Assembly (NCBI RefSeq): GCF_900110655.1
Contig: NZ_FOEQ01000001.1
Span: 124,001 to 188,000 of the forward strand
Direction: 5' to 3'
Length of the DNA stretch: 64,000 nucleotides
Origin: Pseudomonas soli
GTDB lineage: Bacteria > Pseudomonadota > Gammaproteobacteria > Pseudomonadales > Pseudomonadaceae
Shown here: positions 17,453-25,503 of the stretch, piece by piece
Position numbering within the stretch: the first letter of the stretch is position 1
Layout of the letters: each line of letters starts with the position of its first letter
The notes under the pieces: generated by a model
Told to the model about the DNA's origin: nothing
What the model saw: only the letters and a program-made list of their open reading frames with translations
Databases searched by the model: none
Position numbers and translations under genes: made by a program

Positions 17453-20400
17453 TTACTGCGCAGGCGCCACCGCCGGCGGTTGCTCGTTGGTCACCCGCAG
17501 GATCCCCCACAGCCCGGATGTGTTGCCATATGCCGCATAGTCGCGGAACAGGTAATCCCCGGGCACCGCGTTGGCACCACCCGCGCTGGGCAGCATGAAG
17601 CTGAAGTGGGCCGCCGGCAGCACGCTTTCCTGTGCACCCACGTACATTGCCATCGGGTTGTAGCCGAAGCGCACCGAGCCGATACCCGGTACCCCCATGG
17701 GATAGCCGTCCACATCGCTTTTTTCGGCCTGGTAGTTGTGCACTGGCCACAGGTGCCCGTCCAGCTGGTAGGTCATGCCTCGGCTCCCGCCGCTTGGCAT
17801 GACGACGTGGTTGCGTACTGGCTGGCCAGGCTTGGCGTATAGCACCGGTGTCAGCGGATCACCGCCAACCAGGGCATTGCTGTAGGCCATGTGGGCATTG
17901 GGTATGTCGGCGAAGCCCAGCCCGTTGGCATGACCGAACGGCGAGTCAGGCGCCATGTTGAAGCGCAGCCACAGCGGCTCGGTCTTGTAGTTGAGCGCCA
18001 TGTTGCCGTTGTCCTGCGGATCACCTGCCGCGCCGTTGCCCTCGGTATTGATCCCCGCCACAGGCGCGCCGTCGGCCCAGCGCATGTTCAGCGCCCGCTG
18101 CCACACCGTGACGAAATCGCGGTAGTCAGCCTGGCCACTGACTTTCACTGTGGCTTGGGCGCGGCTGGCGCTATCCTCGGTCCAGGTGGCGTTCTGCGGC
18201 AGGATGCTCATGGCGCCCACCAGGCCTTTCTGCGGCTGCTTGATCACATCCGCCGGGGTCAGGTTGAGGCCGCCGAACTCGATGGCGGTGGTGTTGATGT
18301 TGTCCACCGTGCGACCCAATTGCAGGGTCGGCTTGCCTTCGCGTTCCAGATGCCCGGCATAGTACTGGTACACCTTGGTCGGATACGCGCCGCTGCTGCC
18401 AACGCGAGGCGGCACTGTCTGTACCGGGTTGAGCCCGACATTGACACCGTCCGACTTGGTGATGTCGTAGGCCAGCAGCTGCGCGTGCAGGCCCACGTGG
18501 CTGGACGGGCGCATCAGGTTGTTGGCGAAGGCCGTGGCGCCTTCTGCGTCAAAGCGGTCGCGCTTGACCACGTTATGCATCACGGCGGTGCTGGGCAAGT
18601 CGGGCATGACCAGGGGCAGGCGGTTTTCCAGGGTGACACTGATGCAGTCGCCCGCATTGGCCCGCAGGATCAGCGGCTCCACCGGCACCCCGGCCTTGAG
18701 CTTGCCGGTGTTCGGGTCAAGATCGGCCTTACGCACATAGAGGATCGCGGTCGGGTCATGCAGCGGCGCGCTGTGGCCGCCGATGGTGAAGGTCTCGCCA
18801 TCCTCCGGGTCGATGCCGCTCACCAGCGGGATGCTGGTGCGCCGGCTGTTGAACACCAGCGTGCCGCCGTTAACCTTGAGCGGGCCGCCGACATGCTGGC
18901 CGGAGCCGTTGGGGTCATTGATGGCCACGTTGTTGCGATTTTCGAGTATATCGTTCGCCAGCGCCGCGACAACTTCGTAGCTGCGCTTGACCGTGGGACG
19001 AGTGCCGATGCCGTTGGGGTTGCTGGTGGTTTTCGGGCAGATACCATCGAAGTTGACGGTATTGCGCATGGCCACAGGCTGCGGATTATTGGGCAGCGGG
19101 AACAGGTCGGCGCGCTGGGCGGTGTAGTTGCGCATGATGCCCCAGATGCCGTTCCAGTAACCTTCCAGCGCCGCATCCAGGGAGTACAGGTAGTCACCGT
19201 TGGTGGCGGCGGAGCTGGAGATCATCGACACCGGCGCCATGAAGCCCAGTTGCTCGGAGATGCCGATCATCTGCGACGACTTCCACCCCGAGTTGGAGCT
19301 GTTGCCGAAGCCGGAGCCGTTCTGCAGCCACTTGACCCCATGGAGAGTGACGTTGTGCTCTTCCTCATGTCCACCGGCGTGCATGCGCAGGCGCACGTTA
19401 TCGCCCGAATAGGTGCGCAGCATCGGCGTGAACGGGTCGCCCGGTTCGCTGCCGGATTTGTTGACGTGCGGTGGGAACAGTGTGGTGCCCCCCGTCGGGC
19501 CGACCGCCTGGGTAATCGCCGACGGCGCCAGGTTCATCGCGGGTATGGCGCGGTCGGTCCGGGACTGCAAGGCGTAACCCAGATCGCCGCCGGGGCCGTC
19601 GGCCTGCATGCCGCGCTTGCCGTCGGGGCCGACCTTGTTGGGATCGAACACACGCAGGGCCAGCGGTTCGTTGCGGTAGTTGACAACGAACATGCCGGGA
19701 TCGTCCACCGAGATCGCCTGCGGGCATGGCCTGCTCGGGCAGCCAGGGTTGATGCCGCCGCGTTCCTCGACGATCGCCTCAAGCAGGGTGGAAGCCTTGC
19801 CGCGCACTGGCGGGTTGATGGCGTAGCGGAAGCTGTCGGCGGTGGCCGGATACGCCTGGCCATCGGGCACCCCGTTGGGACCGGCGCCGACATACACGCC
19901 GGCTTCATAGGCATGCTGGAAGTCGCTGTACTCGAGGAAGAACTCGCGGTAGCTGTCGTTCTTGCCATCGCCGTCGTGATCGCCGGTCTGGATCACCGCC
20001 TGCCACGAGGTCGGGCCGCCATCCTGGCGGGTCGCCGGGTTGTACAGCTGTTCGCCGGTCTCGGCGTGGTACCAGGTAGAGCCTGCGGGCTCGGCCAGCA
20101 CGGTGGCGTACAGCCCGAGCTGCTGGTGGGTCGATGGGCCGAGGTGGTCATGGGTGAAGATGGTACCCAGGCCACGGTCGACGTTGTGCACGTTTACCAG
20201 GGGGTCGGCGAACCAGCGTTGCATCGCGCTGCGCGCGCCGAGCCAGTCGGCCCGGCCAAAGCGCCCGAAGTACGGATGCTGCTTGGCTTTCGGGCAGGCG
20301 GCGGTGCCGTCGCGGGTGTCACCCTCGGTGCAGTTGTTGAAGCTGCGAATGGCCTGCACGCGCTCGACCACGCTGCCGGGCGAGAGGATGCCGTCCTCGT

Positions 20401-23302
20401 AGTTCCAGCCGTTGGCCGAGCCGTCGGCGGCGGTCAGGTCCCATTTGGGCAGGTGGATATGCTGGCCGATCACGTCGGTCGGGGTGCGTACCTGGTAGTC
20501 GTCCATTTCATAGAACGACGGGATCAGGTTGGTGTGCACGTACTGGGTGCAGTCGAAGGTGTTCATGCGCATCACCAAGGGCTCTGGTGGGCGCTGTTTG
20601 GTGATCACCGGCCAGGCGTCTTCCCACAGGGCGAGGATGCGCGCCTGCGGGAAGTGGTAGCCGACCTTGTTGTACACCGCGTCGAACTGGATGTTGGCCG
20701 CCTTGTACATACGCGGCCGGTCGGCGGTGAAGGTGGACGAACCGCGGAAACTCATGCCGGTGAGGTTTTCGCCGCTGAAGAACTCGCCAACGCCCGCAGA
20801 CTGGGTCAGGCGCTTGCCACGGTCGTCCATGCACGGCTCATAGTACGGCGCGCCCGCCGTCGGCAAGGCGCCGTTGGTGCGGAAGGCCTTGGCCACCGGC
20901 GCGCCGCCGGGGATCAGGGCGAAGCTTTGGTGCTCGGCCTTGGCGTGGAACTGCATGGCCGCCTGTTCGACCTCTGTGCCCTCTTCGGGTAGGTAGATCG
21001 GCTTGGCCTTGTGCACCACCTTGGAGAAGTCCAGCTTGGTGGTGGTGGTCACGGCGTCGCCACCGGCAGACACGCCGTCGAGGGTGTGCCGGCCAAGGCC
21101 GCCGTCCCAACCGTCGACCTGGTTGGGATCGAGGTTGGCCCACAGCGCCTTGCCGCTGTCCTTGAGCTGCCGGGCCATGGCCGGGTCGAGCATGTCCAGC
21201 GGCGGAGTCGGCGGACGCTGGCCGACGCTGCTCTCCATGCCGCCGATCCAGAACGGGTAGCCGGGGTTTTTCAGGCTGCCGTCAGCGTTGCGATTGGTCT
21301 CGCTGCGATCGACCAGCGCGAGGGAGCCAACCGCACGCGGCGTGGCGGGCTCGTCGGGGTGATCGTCGCCCTGCTCTTCTTCTTCATCGTCATGTTCGGC
21401 GACCAGGGCCTCGGCCAGCTTGGGCACCACCGTGACCTTGCCCGGCATCGGCGCCATGGCCTTGCCGGGCAGCGGCACGATGGCCGGGATCGGCGTGCCG
21501 GCGATGATCTCGCCGTCGGGCAGCGCCCGGGCACCCGGGGCCGGCTTGCCATTGCGCAGGGCGAACGGCGTGGTGTGGAAGCCGTTCTCGCCCTCGCCGC
21601 TGACCGCCAGGCGCGTGCCCGGCTCGAACACATCATGTACCCGCCACATGGCCCACATGCCCTGGGCGAAATGCGGGTAGAAATGGCAGTGGTAAATTGC
21701 ATCGCCCGCCACCCGGTTGCGGTTGCCGGAGCCGCCGTTGGCAATTTCGTAGGTGTAGCCCACGCCTGGGCCTATGCCCTGAGCGTCGATGTAGTCGGAG
21801 TTGTCGTCGTTGGGGTTGAACAGCCACTGGTGCCCGTGCAGGTGGAAGATGTGCTGCTCGTGGCCATTGTGGGTGTTGCGGAACTTGGTGAAGTCACCGA
21901 TGTAGCTGTGGTGGACGTTGGCCGGCTCCGCCGGGAACAAGGCCATGGTCGCCTTGACCCCGGTAGCGCTGGCTGGCGGCGTTTCGCCCGGGCGCATATG
22001 CTCCAGCCCGACGTTGGCCGGAATGTCCACCAGGGTGCCGATATCGCCCACCGTGTGGGCGCTGAGGAAAAATTCCTCATAGGCGCACGACAAGCAGTCG
22101 TGCATTGGCCCCACGCCGAGACGGTTGGCCACCACCTCGGCGCCCATGCCGCCAGAGCCGTAGTTGATCATGAAGGAGTCGCGGGTCGGCTCCAGCACAT
22201 GGCCCATGACCGGGTCCGCCCAATAGCCGGGGAAAGCCTGGGTGCCAGCCACTTCGTCAGCGAACTGCGAGGCGAAGTCGCGGAAGGCTTCCAGCCGGTT
22301 GGGCAGCGCCGGGTTGCGCTTGCCGACGCTTTCCAGTGGGTAGGTGGCTTTCGGGAAACTGCCGTCGGGGTTGGGCCCCATGACAATGGCATCGGTCTCG
22401 CTATTAAGGATCTCCTCGCCGTCGACCATGGCGATGATCGGCTTGCCAGCCTTGCCTTCGGCGATCCATGGCTGGACTTGCGGATAGCGCGCCTGGTAGT
22501 CGATCACCGGCTGACCGGTGGCGGTGCGGCCGGTGGTGGCCAGGCGCATCTCCTCTTCGGTCAGGGTGTTGCGGTAAGTGCGACCGGCCTTGGGCACCAC
22601 CACCACCTGACCGAACAGGCCGTTGGCGACGTTCCCGGCATTGCCCTCGCCGCCGAATGGCGCACCGCGGCTGGAGACCGCAAAGGCACCTTCGCGCTCG
22701 GCGTACAACGTATAGCTGCGGGTGCTGCCGGGTGTCACCAGGAAGTTGGCGTTGCGACCGGTGTTAGCCGAAATGTCGCCGATACTGTTGACCGCCTGCA
22801 TGCCGTTGACCTGGAAGCCGACGTGGCGGTCGGTCACCTGTTCATCAGCAACAAGATTTTCGTTGCCCTGCTCGTCGAGTACGGCGCCCTCTGCTTCCTC
22901 GCCTTCAACTTCGTTCTCGTCGTGACCGATGCCGTGCTTGTTGGGATTGGCCTGATAAGCCAGCAGGTTGGTCAGGTTGACAGTCAGGCAATCACCGGCC
23001 GCCACTCGCAGCACAATCGGCCGCGGGCGCTTGTCCGGGCGCAGGGTGACCTTGCCTGGCACGGCGGCGCCGCCGTTGCTCAAGGGTACGCGGCGCTCAT
23101 CCACCACGTCCTGGCGCAGGGCGAAGATCATGCCATTGGCGTTCTGCGCGCCCAGGCGGTTGAACATCAGTGGCTGATCCAGCGCCACCACGTTGGCCAC
23201 CAGCGTGCGCTGGCACTGCACGGCGGCCTCGCTGGAGACCTGCCAGCCCAGCAAGGCCAGCAGCAAGGTGGACAGGACCAGGCCTTTGCGAGGGGTCGAC
23301 AT
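17453..23302 (-). CDS. Giant secreted multicopper oxidase, Mn(II)-oxidase (MnxG/McoA) type
   Basis: The 1949-residue protein has a signal peptide (LVLSTLLLALLGWQVSSEA) and several cupredoxin domains. Copper motifs are seen at HLHGHQW (about 486), YHCHFYPHFAQGMW (about 535), GQHIHLPKW (about 946) and THDHLGPSTHQQLG (about 1049). Further, partly decayed sites are TLHGVKW (about 1320) and LDGHLWPVHNY near the C-terminus. Ordinary multicopper oxidases have about 500 residues. This size and domain repetition are known from Pseudomonas Mn(II) oxidases MnxG and McoA; I cannot tell which it is, so no symbol is given. An acidic insertion (DDEEEEQGDDHPDEP) lies near 640. GGAGG precedes the ATG by 6 bp. 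It is preceded by a sigma-54 promoter. Dioxygen would be the electron acceptor. Confidence 0.87.
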   Translation of the reverse strand: MSTPRKGLVLSTLLLALLGWQVSSEAAVQCQRTLVANVVALDQPLMFNRLGAQNANGMIFALRQDVVDERRVPLSNGGAAVPGKVTLRPDKRPRPIVLRVAAGDCLTVNLTNLLAYQANPNKHGIGHDENEVEGEEAEGAVLDEQGNENLVADEQVTDRHVGFQVNGMQAVNSIGDISANTGRNANFLVTPGSTRSYTLYAEREGAFAVSSRGAPFGGEGNAGNVANGLFGQVVVVPKAGRTYRNTLTEEEMRLATTGRTATGQPVIDYQARYPQVQPWIAEGKAGKPIIAMVDGEEILNSETDAIVMGPNPDGSFPKATYPLESVGKRNPALPNRLEAFRDFASQFADEVAGTQAFPGYWADPVMGHVLEPTRDSFMINYGSGGMGAEVVANRLGVGPMHDCLSCAYEEFFLSAHTVGDIGTLVDIPANVGLEHMRPGETPPASATGVKATMALFPAEPANVHHSYIGDFTKFRNTHNGHEQHIFHLHGHQWLFNPNDDNSDYIDAQGIGPGVGYTYEIANGGSGNRNRVAGDAIYHCHFYPHFAQGMWAMWRVHDVFEPGTRLAVSGEGENGFHTTPFALRNGKPAPGARALPDGEIIAGTPIPAIVPLPGKAMAPMPGKVTVVPKLAEALVAEHDDEEEEQGDDHPDEPATPRAVGSLALVDRSETNRNADGSLKNPGYPFWIGGMESSVGQRPPTPPLDMLDPAMARQLKDSGKALWANLDPNQVDGWDGGLGRHTLDGVSAGGDAVTTTTKLDFSKVVHKAKPIYLPEEGTEVEQAAMQFHAKAEHQSFALIPGGAPVAKAFRTNGALPTAGAPYYEPCMDDRGKRLTQSAGVGEFFSGENLTGMSFRGSSTFTADRPRMYKAANIQFDAVYNKVGYHFPQARILALWEDAWPVITKQRPPEPLVMRMNTFDCTQYVHTNLIPSFYEMDDYQVRTPTDVIGQHIHLPKWDLTAADGSANGWNYEDGILSPGSVVERVQAIRSFNNCTEGDTRDGTAACPKAKQHPYFGRFGRADWLGARSAMQRWFADPLVNVHNVDRGLGTIFTHDHLGPSTHQQLGLYATVLAEPAGSTWYHAETGEQLYNPATRQDGGPTSWQAVIQTGDHDGDGKNDSYREFFLEYSDFQHAYEAGVYVGAGPNGVPDGQAYPATADSFRYAINPPVRGKASTLLEAIVEERGGINPGCPSRPCPQAISVDDPGMFVVNYRNEPLALRVFDPNKVGPDGKRGMQADGPGGDLGYALQSRTDRAIPAMNLAPSAITQAVGPTGGTTLFPPHVNKSGSEPGDPFTPMLRTYSGDNVRLRMHAGGHEEEHNVTLHGVKWLQNGSGFGNSSNSGWKSSQMIGISEQLGFMAPVSMISSSAATNGDYLYSLDAALEGYWNGIWGIMRNYTAQRADLFPLPNNPQPVAMRNTVNFDGICPKTTSNPNGIGTRPTVKRSYEVVAALANDILENRNNVAINDPNGSGQHVGGPLKVNGGTLVFNSRRTSIPLVSGIDPEDGETFTIGGHSAPLHDPTAILYVRKADLDPNTGKLKAGVPVEPLILRANAGDCISVTLENRLPLVMPDLPSTAVMHNVVKRDRFDAEGATAFANNLMRPSSHVGLHAQLLAYDITKSDGVNVGLNPVQTVPPRVGSSGAYPTKVYQYYAGHLEREGKPTLQLGRTVDNINTTAIEFGGLNLTPADVIKQPQKGLVGAMSILPQNATWTEDSASRAQATVKVSGQADYRDFVTVWQRALNMRWADGAPVAGINTEGNGAAGDPQDNGNMALNYKTEPLWLRFNMAPDSPFGHANGLGFADIPNAHMAYSNALVGGDPLTPVLYAKPGQPVRNHVVMPSGGSRGMTYQLDGHLWPVHNYQAEKSDVDGYPMGVPGIGSVRFGYNPMAMYVGAQESVLPAAHFSFMLPSAGGANAVPGDYLFRDYAAYGNTSGLWGILRVTNEQPPAVAPAQ

Positions 23303-23341
23303 GGGGCACCTCCGGGGACACAGGGATACTGCGGGGAGGTG

Positions 23342-23357
23342 AGCAAGGCTTATGCCA
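23342..23357 (-). promoter_or_regulatory. Sigma-54 promoter of the multicopper oxidase gene
   Basis: On the minus strand the sequence TGGCATAAGCCTTGCT matches the -24/-12 consensus TGGCACG-N4-TTGCW with the GG and GC exactly 12 positions apart. Transcription should start near 23332, about 30 bases before the ATG at 23302. Known background: Mn(II) oxidation in P. putida GB-1 depends on the NtrC-type regulator MnxR, which fits a sigma-54 promoter here. Confidence 0.7.
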
Positions 23358-23490
23358 TGAATTTAGTCGTTGTTAATCAGATATTTGCGAGATGGAGAAG
23401 GATGAACTGGGCATTTTCCCCCTTAATTGGGGGCCGCATTGGAGCGCAGGCTAAAGGGCTGAAGCCGGGTCAATCGCCTCGATAGCATTT

Positions 23491-23539
23491 AGTGATTGAA
23501 CACCCGAGCAAAGGTGCAGTAAGCTCGGTCCCAATCACT
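23491..23539 (+). repeat. Nested inverted repeat upstream of the leader peptide gene
   Basis: AGTGATTG (23491-23498) pairs with CAATCACT (23532-23539), and inside it CCGAGC (23504-23509) pairs with GCTCGG (23523-23528). The structure ends 10 bp before the leader ATG. TTGAAC at 23496 and TAAGCT at 23520 could be a weak -35/-10 pair with an 18-bp spacer, in which case the repeat would be an operator rather than RNA structure. Both readings are inference. Confidence 0.4.
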
Positions 23540-23549
23540 GGAGAGCAAC

Positions 23550-23669
23550 ATGTCGAAACAAACCCGCAACCACGCCAACCACACCGGTCGCTCCGCGCAC
23601 CGCGTGCTGGCCGTTGCCGGTCGTAACGCCGTTGCCAGCTTTTATTTTGGGTATTGGTTTAGCCACTAG
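23550..23669 (+). CDS. Aromatic-rich attenuator leader peptide for DAHP synthase
   Basis: A 39-codon gene (MSKQTRN...) with GGAG 5 bp before the ATG. Residues 31-37 read FYFGYWF: six of seven codons are Phe, Tyr or Trp. This is the expected control stretch of a leader peptide through which stalled ribosomes sense charged aromatic tRNAs. It is followed by a hairpin that begins at its stop codon and by an intrinsic terminator at 23730, then by the DAHP synthase gene at 24000. This fits ribosome-mediated transcription attenuation of the first step of aromatic amino acid synthesis. The mixed Phe/Tyr/Trp content suggests that it responds to more than one of the three. Confidence 0.8.
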   Translation: MSKQTRNHANHTGRSAHRVLAVAGRNAVASFYFGYWFSH

Positions 23670-23692
23670 GCGCCGATTACCCATCCGGCGCC
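23669..23692 (+). promoter_or_regulatory. Hairpin at the leader stop codon (possible pause or antiterminator element)
   Basis: GGCGCCG (23669-23675) and CGGCGCC (23686-23692) form a 7-bp GC-rich stem with a 10-base loop. Its first base is the last base of the leader stop codon, so a ribosome stalled at the FYFGYWF codons or released at the stop would affect it differently. Its function as a pause or competing structure is inferred. Confidence 0.5.
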
Positions 23693-23729
23693 CACCTTCG
23701 AGGGGCCGCCGAACATGAGAATACTCAAA

Positions 23730-23765
23730 CCCCCGGTCGGCTCCCCGACCGGGGGTTTTGCTTTT
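23730..23765 (+). terminator. Intrinsic terminator of the DAHP synthase attenuator
   Basis: CCCCCGGTCGG and CCGACCGGGGG form a perfect 11-bp stem with a CTCC loop, followed at once by TTTTGCTTTT. It lies 60 bases after the leader peptide stop and 235 bases before the DAHP synthase start, the position expected of an attenuator. Confidence 0.88.
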
Positions 23766-23806
23766 CCGGGCCCACGAAACATACCGATTACCTTGAGGAC
23801 AGCGTC

Positions 23807-23950
23807 ATGAACCACACCACCTACTACCGCACCTATGCATGGCGATTTAGCCAGTTCCGTTCGGGCCAGCCTGCCGCCTCCGTTCGGTCGATTTCCGGTG
23901 GCAATGCCGCACAGACACCCCATTTGACGATCAGTCGAACACCTCTATAG
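23807..23950 (+). CDS. Second aromatic-rich small gene between the terminator and DAHP synthase
   Basis: A 47-codon frame with GAGGACAGCGTC before its ATG (GAGGA about 7 bp away). The first 17 residues hold three Tyr, one Trp and two Phe (TTYYRTYAWRFSQF). The rest is not enriched. It ends 49 bp before the DAHP synthase ATG; a short hairpin (GCGGG...CCCGC, 23961-23976) lies in the gap. The composition suggests a second leader peptide that could couple aromatic aminoacyl-tRNA supply to translation or to read-through after the terminator. It may instead be a chance frame; the ribosome site and the composition favour a real gene. Confidence 0.6.
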   Translation: MNHTTYYRTYAWRFSQFRSGQPAASVRSISGGNAAQTPHLTISRTPL

Positions 23951-23999
23951 GGCCGACCGCGCGGGCCAGAACCCGCCGTCCGCCCAGGGAAAAAACGCC

Positions 24000-25061
24000 A
24001 TGCAAGCCTCGAATCTCGCCCTGCCCCTGACCCAGCCGCACGCAGCCAACACCACCGTCAGCCAGCGCCTGCCCAGCCCGCACCTGCTCAAGCAGCAGAT
24101 GCCGCTGTCCAGCGAACTCACCCAGCAAGTCCATGCCCAGCGCCAGGCGATCCGCGCCATTCTCGAAGGCCGCGACGAACGCCTGCTGGTGGTGGTCGGC
24201 CCCTGCTCGATCCATGATCCGCGCTCTGCCCTCGAGTACGCCGACCGCCTGGCCGCGCTCAGCCGCGAGGTCGACGACAAGCTGCTGCTGGTGATGCGCG
24301 CCTACGTGGAAAAGCCGCGCACCACCGTGGGCTGGAAAGGCCTGGCCTACGATCCGCACCTCGACGGCAGCGATGACATGCACGCCGGCATCGCCCTGTC
24401 CCGCGGCCTGATGCTGGGCATGCTCGAGCGCGGCCTGCCGATCACCACCGAGCTGCTGCAGCCGATGGCTGCCGGCTACTTCGACGACCTGCTGGGCTGG
24501 GCCGCCATCGGCGCGCGCACCACCGAGTCGCAGATTCACCGCGAGATGGTCAGTGGCCTGGAGCTGCCGGTCGGCTTCAAGAACGGCACCGACGGCGGCA
24601 TCGGCATCGCCTGCGACGCCATGCGCAGCGCCGCCCACCCGCATCGTCACTTCGGCATGGACACGCAGGGCCACCCGGCGATCATCGAGACCCTGGGCAA
24701 CCCCGACACCCACCTGGTGCTGCGCGGCGGGCACAAGGGCCCGAACTACGACGCCCAGAGCGTCGCCCTGGCGCGTCAGGGTCTGGCCAAGGCAGGTCTG
24801 GCGCCACGCATCATGGTCGACTGCAGCCACGCCAACAGCGGCAAGGATCCGGCGCGCCAGCCGGCGGTGTTCGAGGACGTGCTGGCCCAGCGCCTGGGCG
24901 GTGACCGCTCGCTGCTCGGGGTGATGCTCGAGGGCCACCTGTTCGACGGCTGCCAGACTCTCGGCAAAGGCGCGCTGAAGTACGGCGTGTCGATCACCGA
25001 CGGCTGCCTGGGCTGGGACGCAACGCAAGCACTGCTGCGCGACGCCGCCGCGCGCCTGTGA
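24000..25061 (+). CDS. aroF: 3-deoxy-7-phosphoheptulonate (DAHP) synthase, class I
   Basis: The 353-residue enzyme condenses phosphoenolpyruvate and erythrose-4-phosphate to DAHP, the first step of the shikimate pathway, in the cytoplasm. Class I (AroFGH) motifs are present in order: VVVGPCSIHDP near 63, RAYVEKPRTTVGWKGL near 100, the KNGTDG segment near 195, LRGGHKGPNYD near 240 and MVDCSHANSGKDP near 272. Length is typical of the E. coli-type enzymes. Which amino acid inhibits it cannot be read safely. CAGGGA stands about 10 bp before the ATG. Expression is probably set by the attenuator and two leader peptides upstream. The symbol stands for the family; Pseudomonas has several copies. Confidence 0.88.
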   Translation: MQASNLALPLTQPHAANTTVSQRLPSPHLLKQQMPLSSELTQQVHAQRQAIRAILEGRDERLLVVVGPCSIHDPRSALEYADRLAALSREVDDKLLLVMRAYVEKPRTTVGWKGLAYDPHLDGSDDMHAGIALSRGLMLGMLERGLPITTELLQPMAAGYFDDLLGWAAIGARTTESQIHREMVSGLELPVGFKNGTDGGIGIACDAMRSAAHPHRHFGMDTQGHPAIIETLGNPDTHLVLRGGHKGPNYDAQSVALARQGLAKAGLAPRIMVDCSHANSGKDPARQPAVFEDVLAQRLGGDRSLLGVMLEGHLFDGCQTLGKGALKYGVSITDGCLGWDATQALLRDAAARL

Positions 25062-25140
25062 GTCTCTGCGGCAAGCCTGGCGAGACAGGGCACGAGCAAG
25101 TGCGCTAGGCTTGCCTTTTCGAACCTAAGGAGCAGTACCC

Positions 25141-25422
25141 ATGGCCCGAGCCACCGCCCGCCACATCCTGGTTGCCAGCGAAGACAAGTGCAACGAACTC
25201 AAAGCGCAGATCGAAGCTGGCGCCGACTTCGCCGAAGTCGCCAAGGCCAACTCTACCTGCCCATCCAGCCGCCAGGGCGGCGACCTGGGCTCGTTCGGCC
25301 CGGGCCAGATGGTTCGCGAGTTCGATACCGTGGTCTTCAGCGCGCCGCTGAACGTCGTCCAGGGCCCGGTGAAGACCCAGTTCGGCTACCACCTGCTGGA
25401 AGTGACCAGCCGCCAGGACTGA
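25141..25422 (+). CDS. ppiC: Parvulin-type peptidyl-prolyl cis-trans isomerase
   Basis: A 93-residue single-domain parvulin with no signal peptide, so it acts in the cytoplasm. ARHILVASE, CPSSRQGGDLGSFGPGQMV and VKTQFGYHLLEV are the standard parvulin blocks, with the His pair (ARHIL and GYHLL) in place. Length equals E. coli PpiC. AAGGAGCAGTACCC precedes the ATG. It is followed by a REP-like palindrome. A second, similar parvulin is encoded at 35441. Confidence 0.93.
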   Translation: MARATARHILVASEDKCNELKAQIEAGADFAEVAKANSTCPSSRQGGDLGSFGPGQMVREFDTVVFSAPLNVVQGPVKTQFGYHLLEVTSRQD

Positions 25423-25460
25423 TCCGGCATTGCCGTGCTCGTTCCTGTAGGAGCGAACGT

Positions 25461-25489
25461 TGTGGGAGCGGGCTTGCCCCGCTCCCACA
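25461..25489. repeat. REP-type palindrome
   Basis: TGTGGGAGCGGG and CCCGCTCCCACA form a perfect 12-bp stem with a CTTGC core (loop cttgc). This is a P. putida-group REP form. It follows ppiC and may act as its terminator; it ends 14 bp before the yejA start. Confidence 0.75.
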
Positions 25490-25503
25490 AAAGCCGTTTC
25501 GAC

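Noticed and set aside
17891..20992. 1033-codon plus-strand frame inside the multicopper oxidase gene
   Set aside because: Antisense shadow; the minus-strand product has copper motifs across the same bases.
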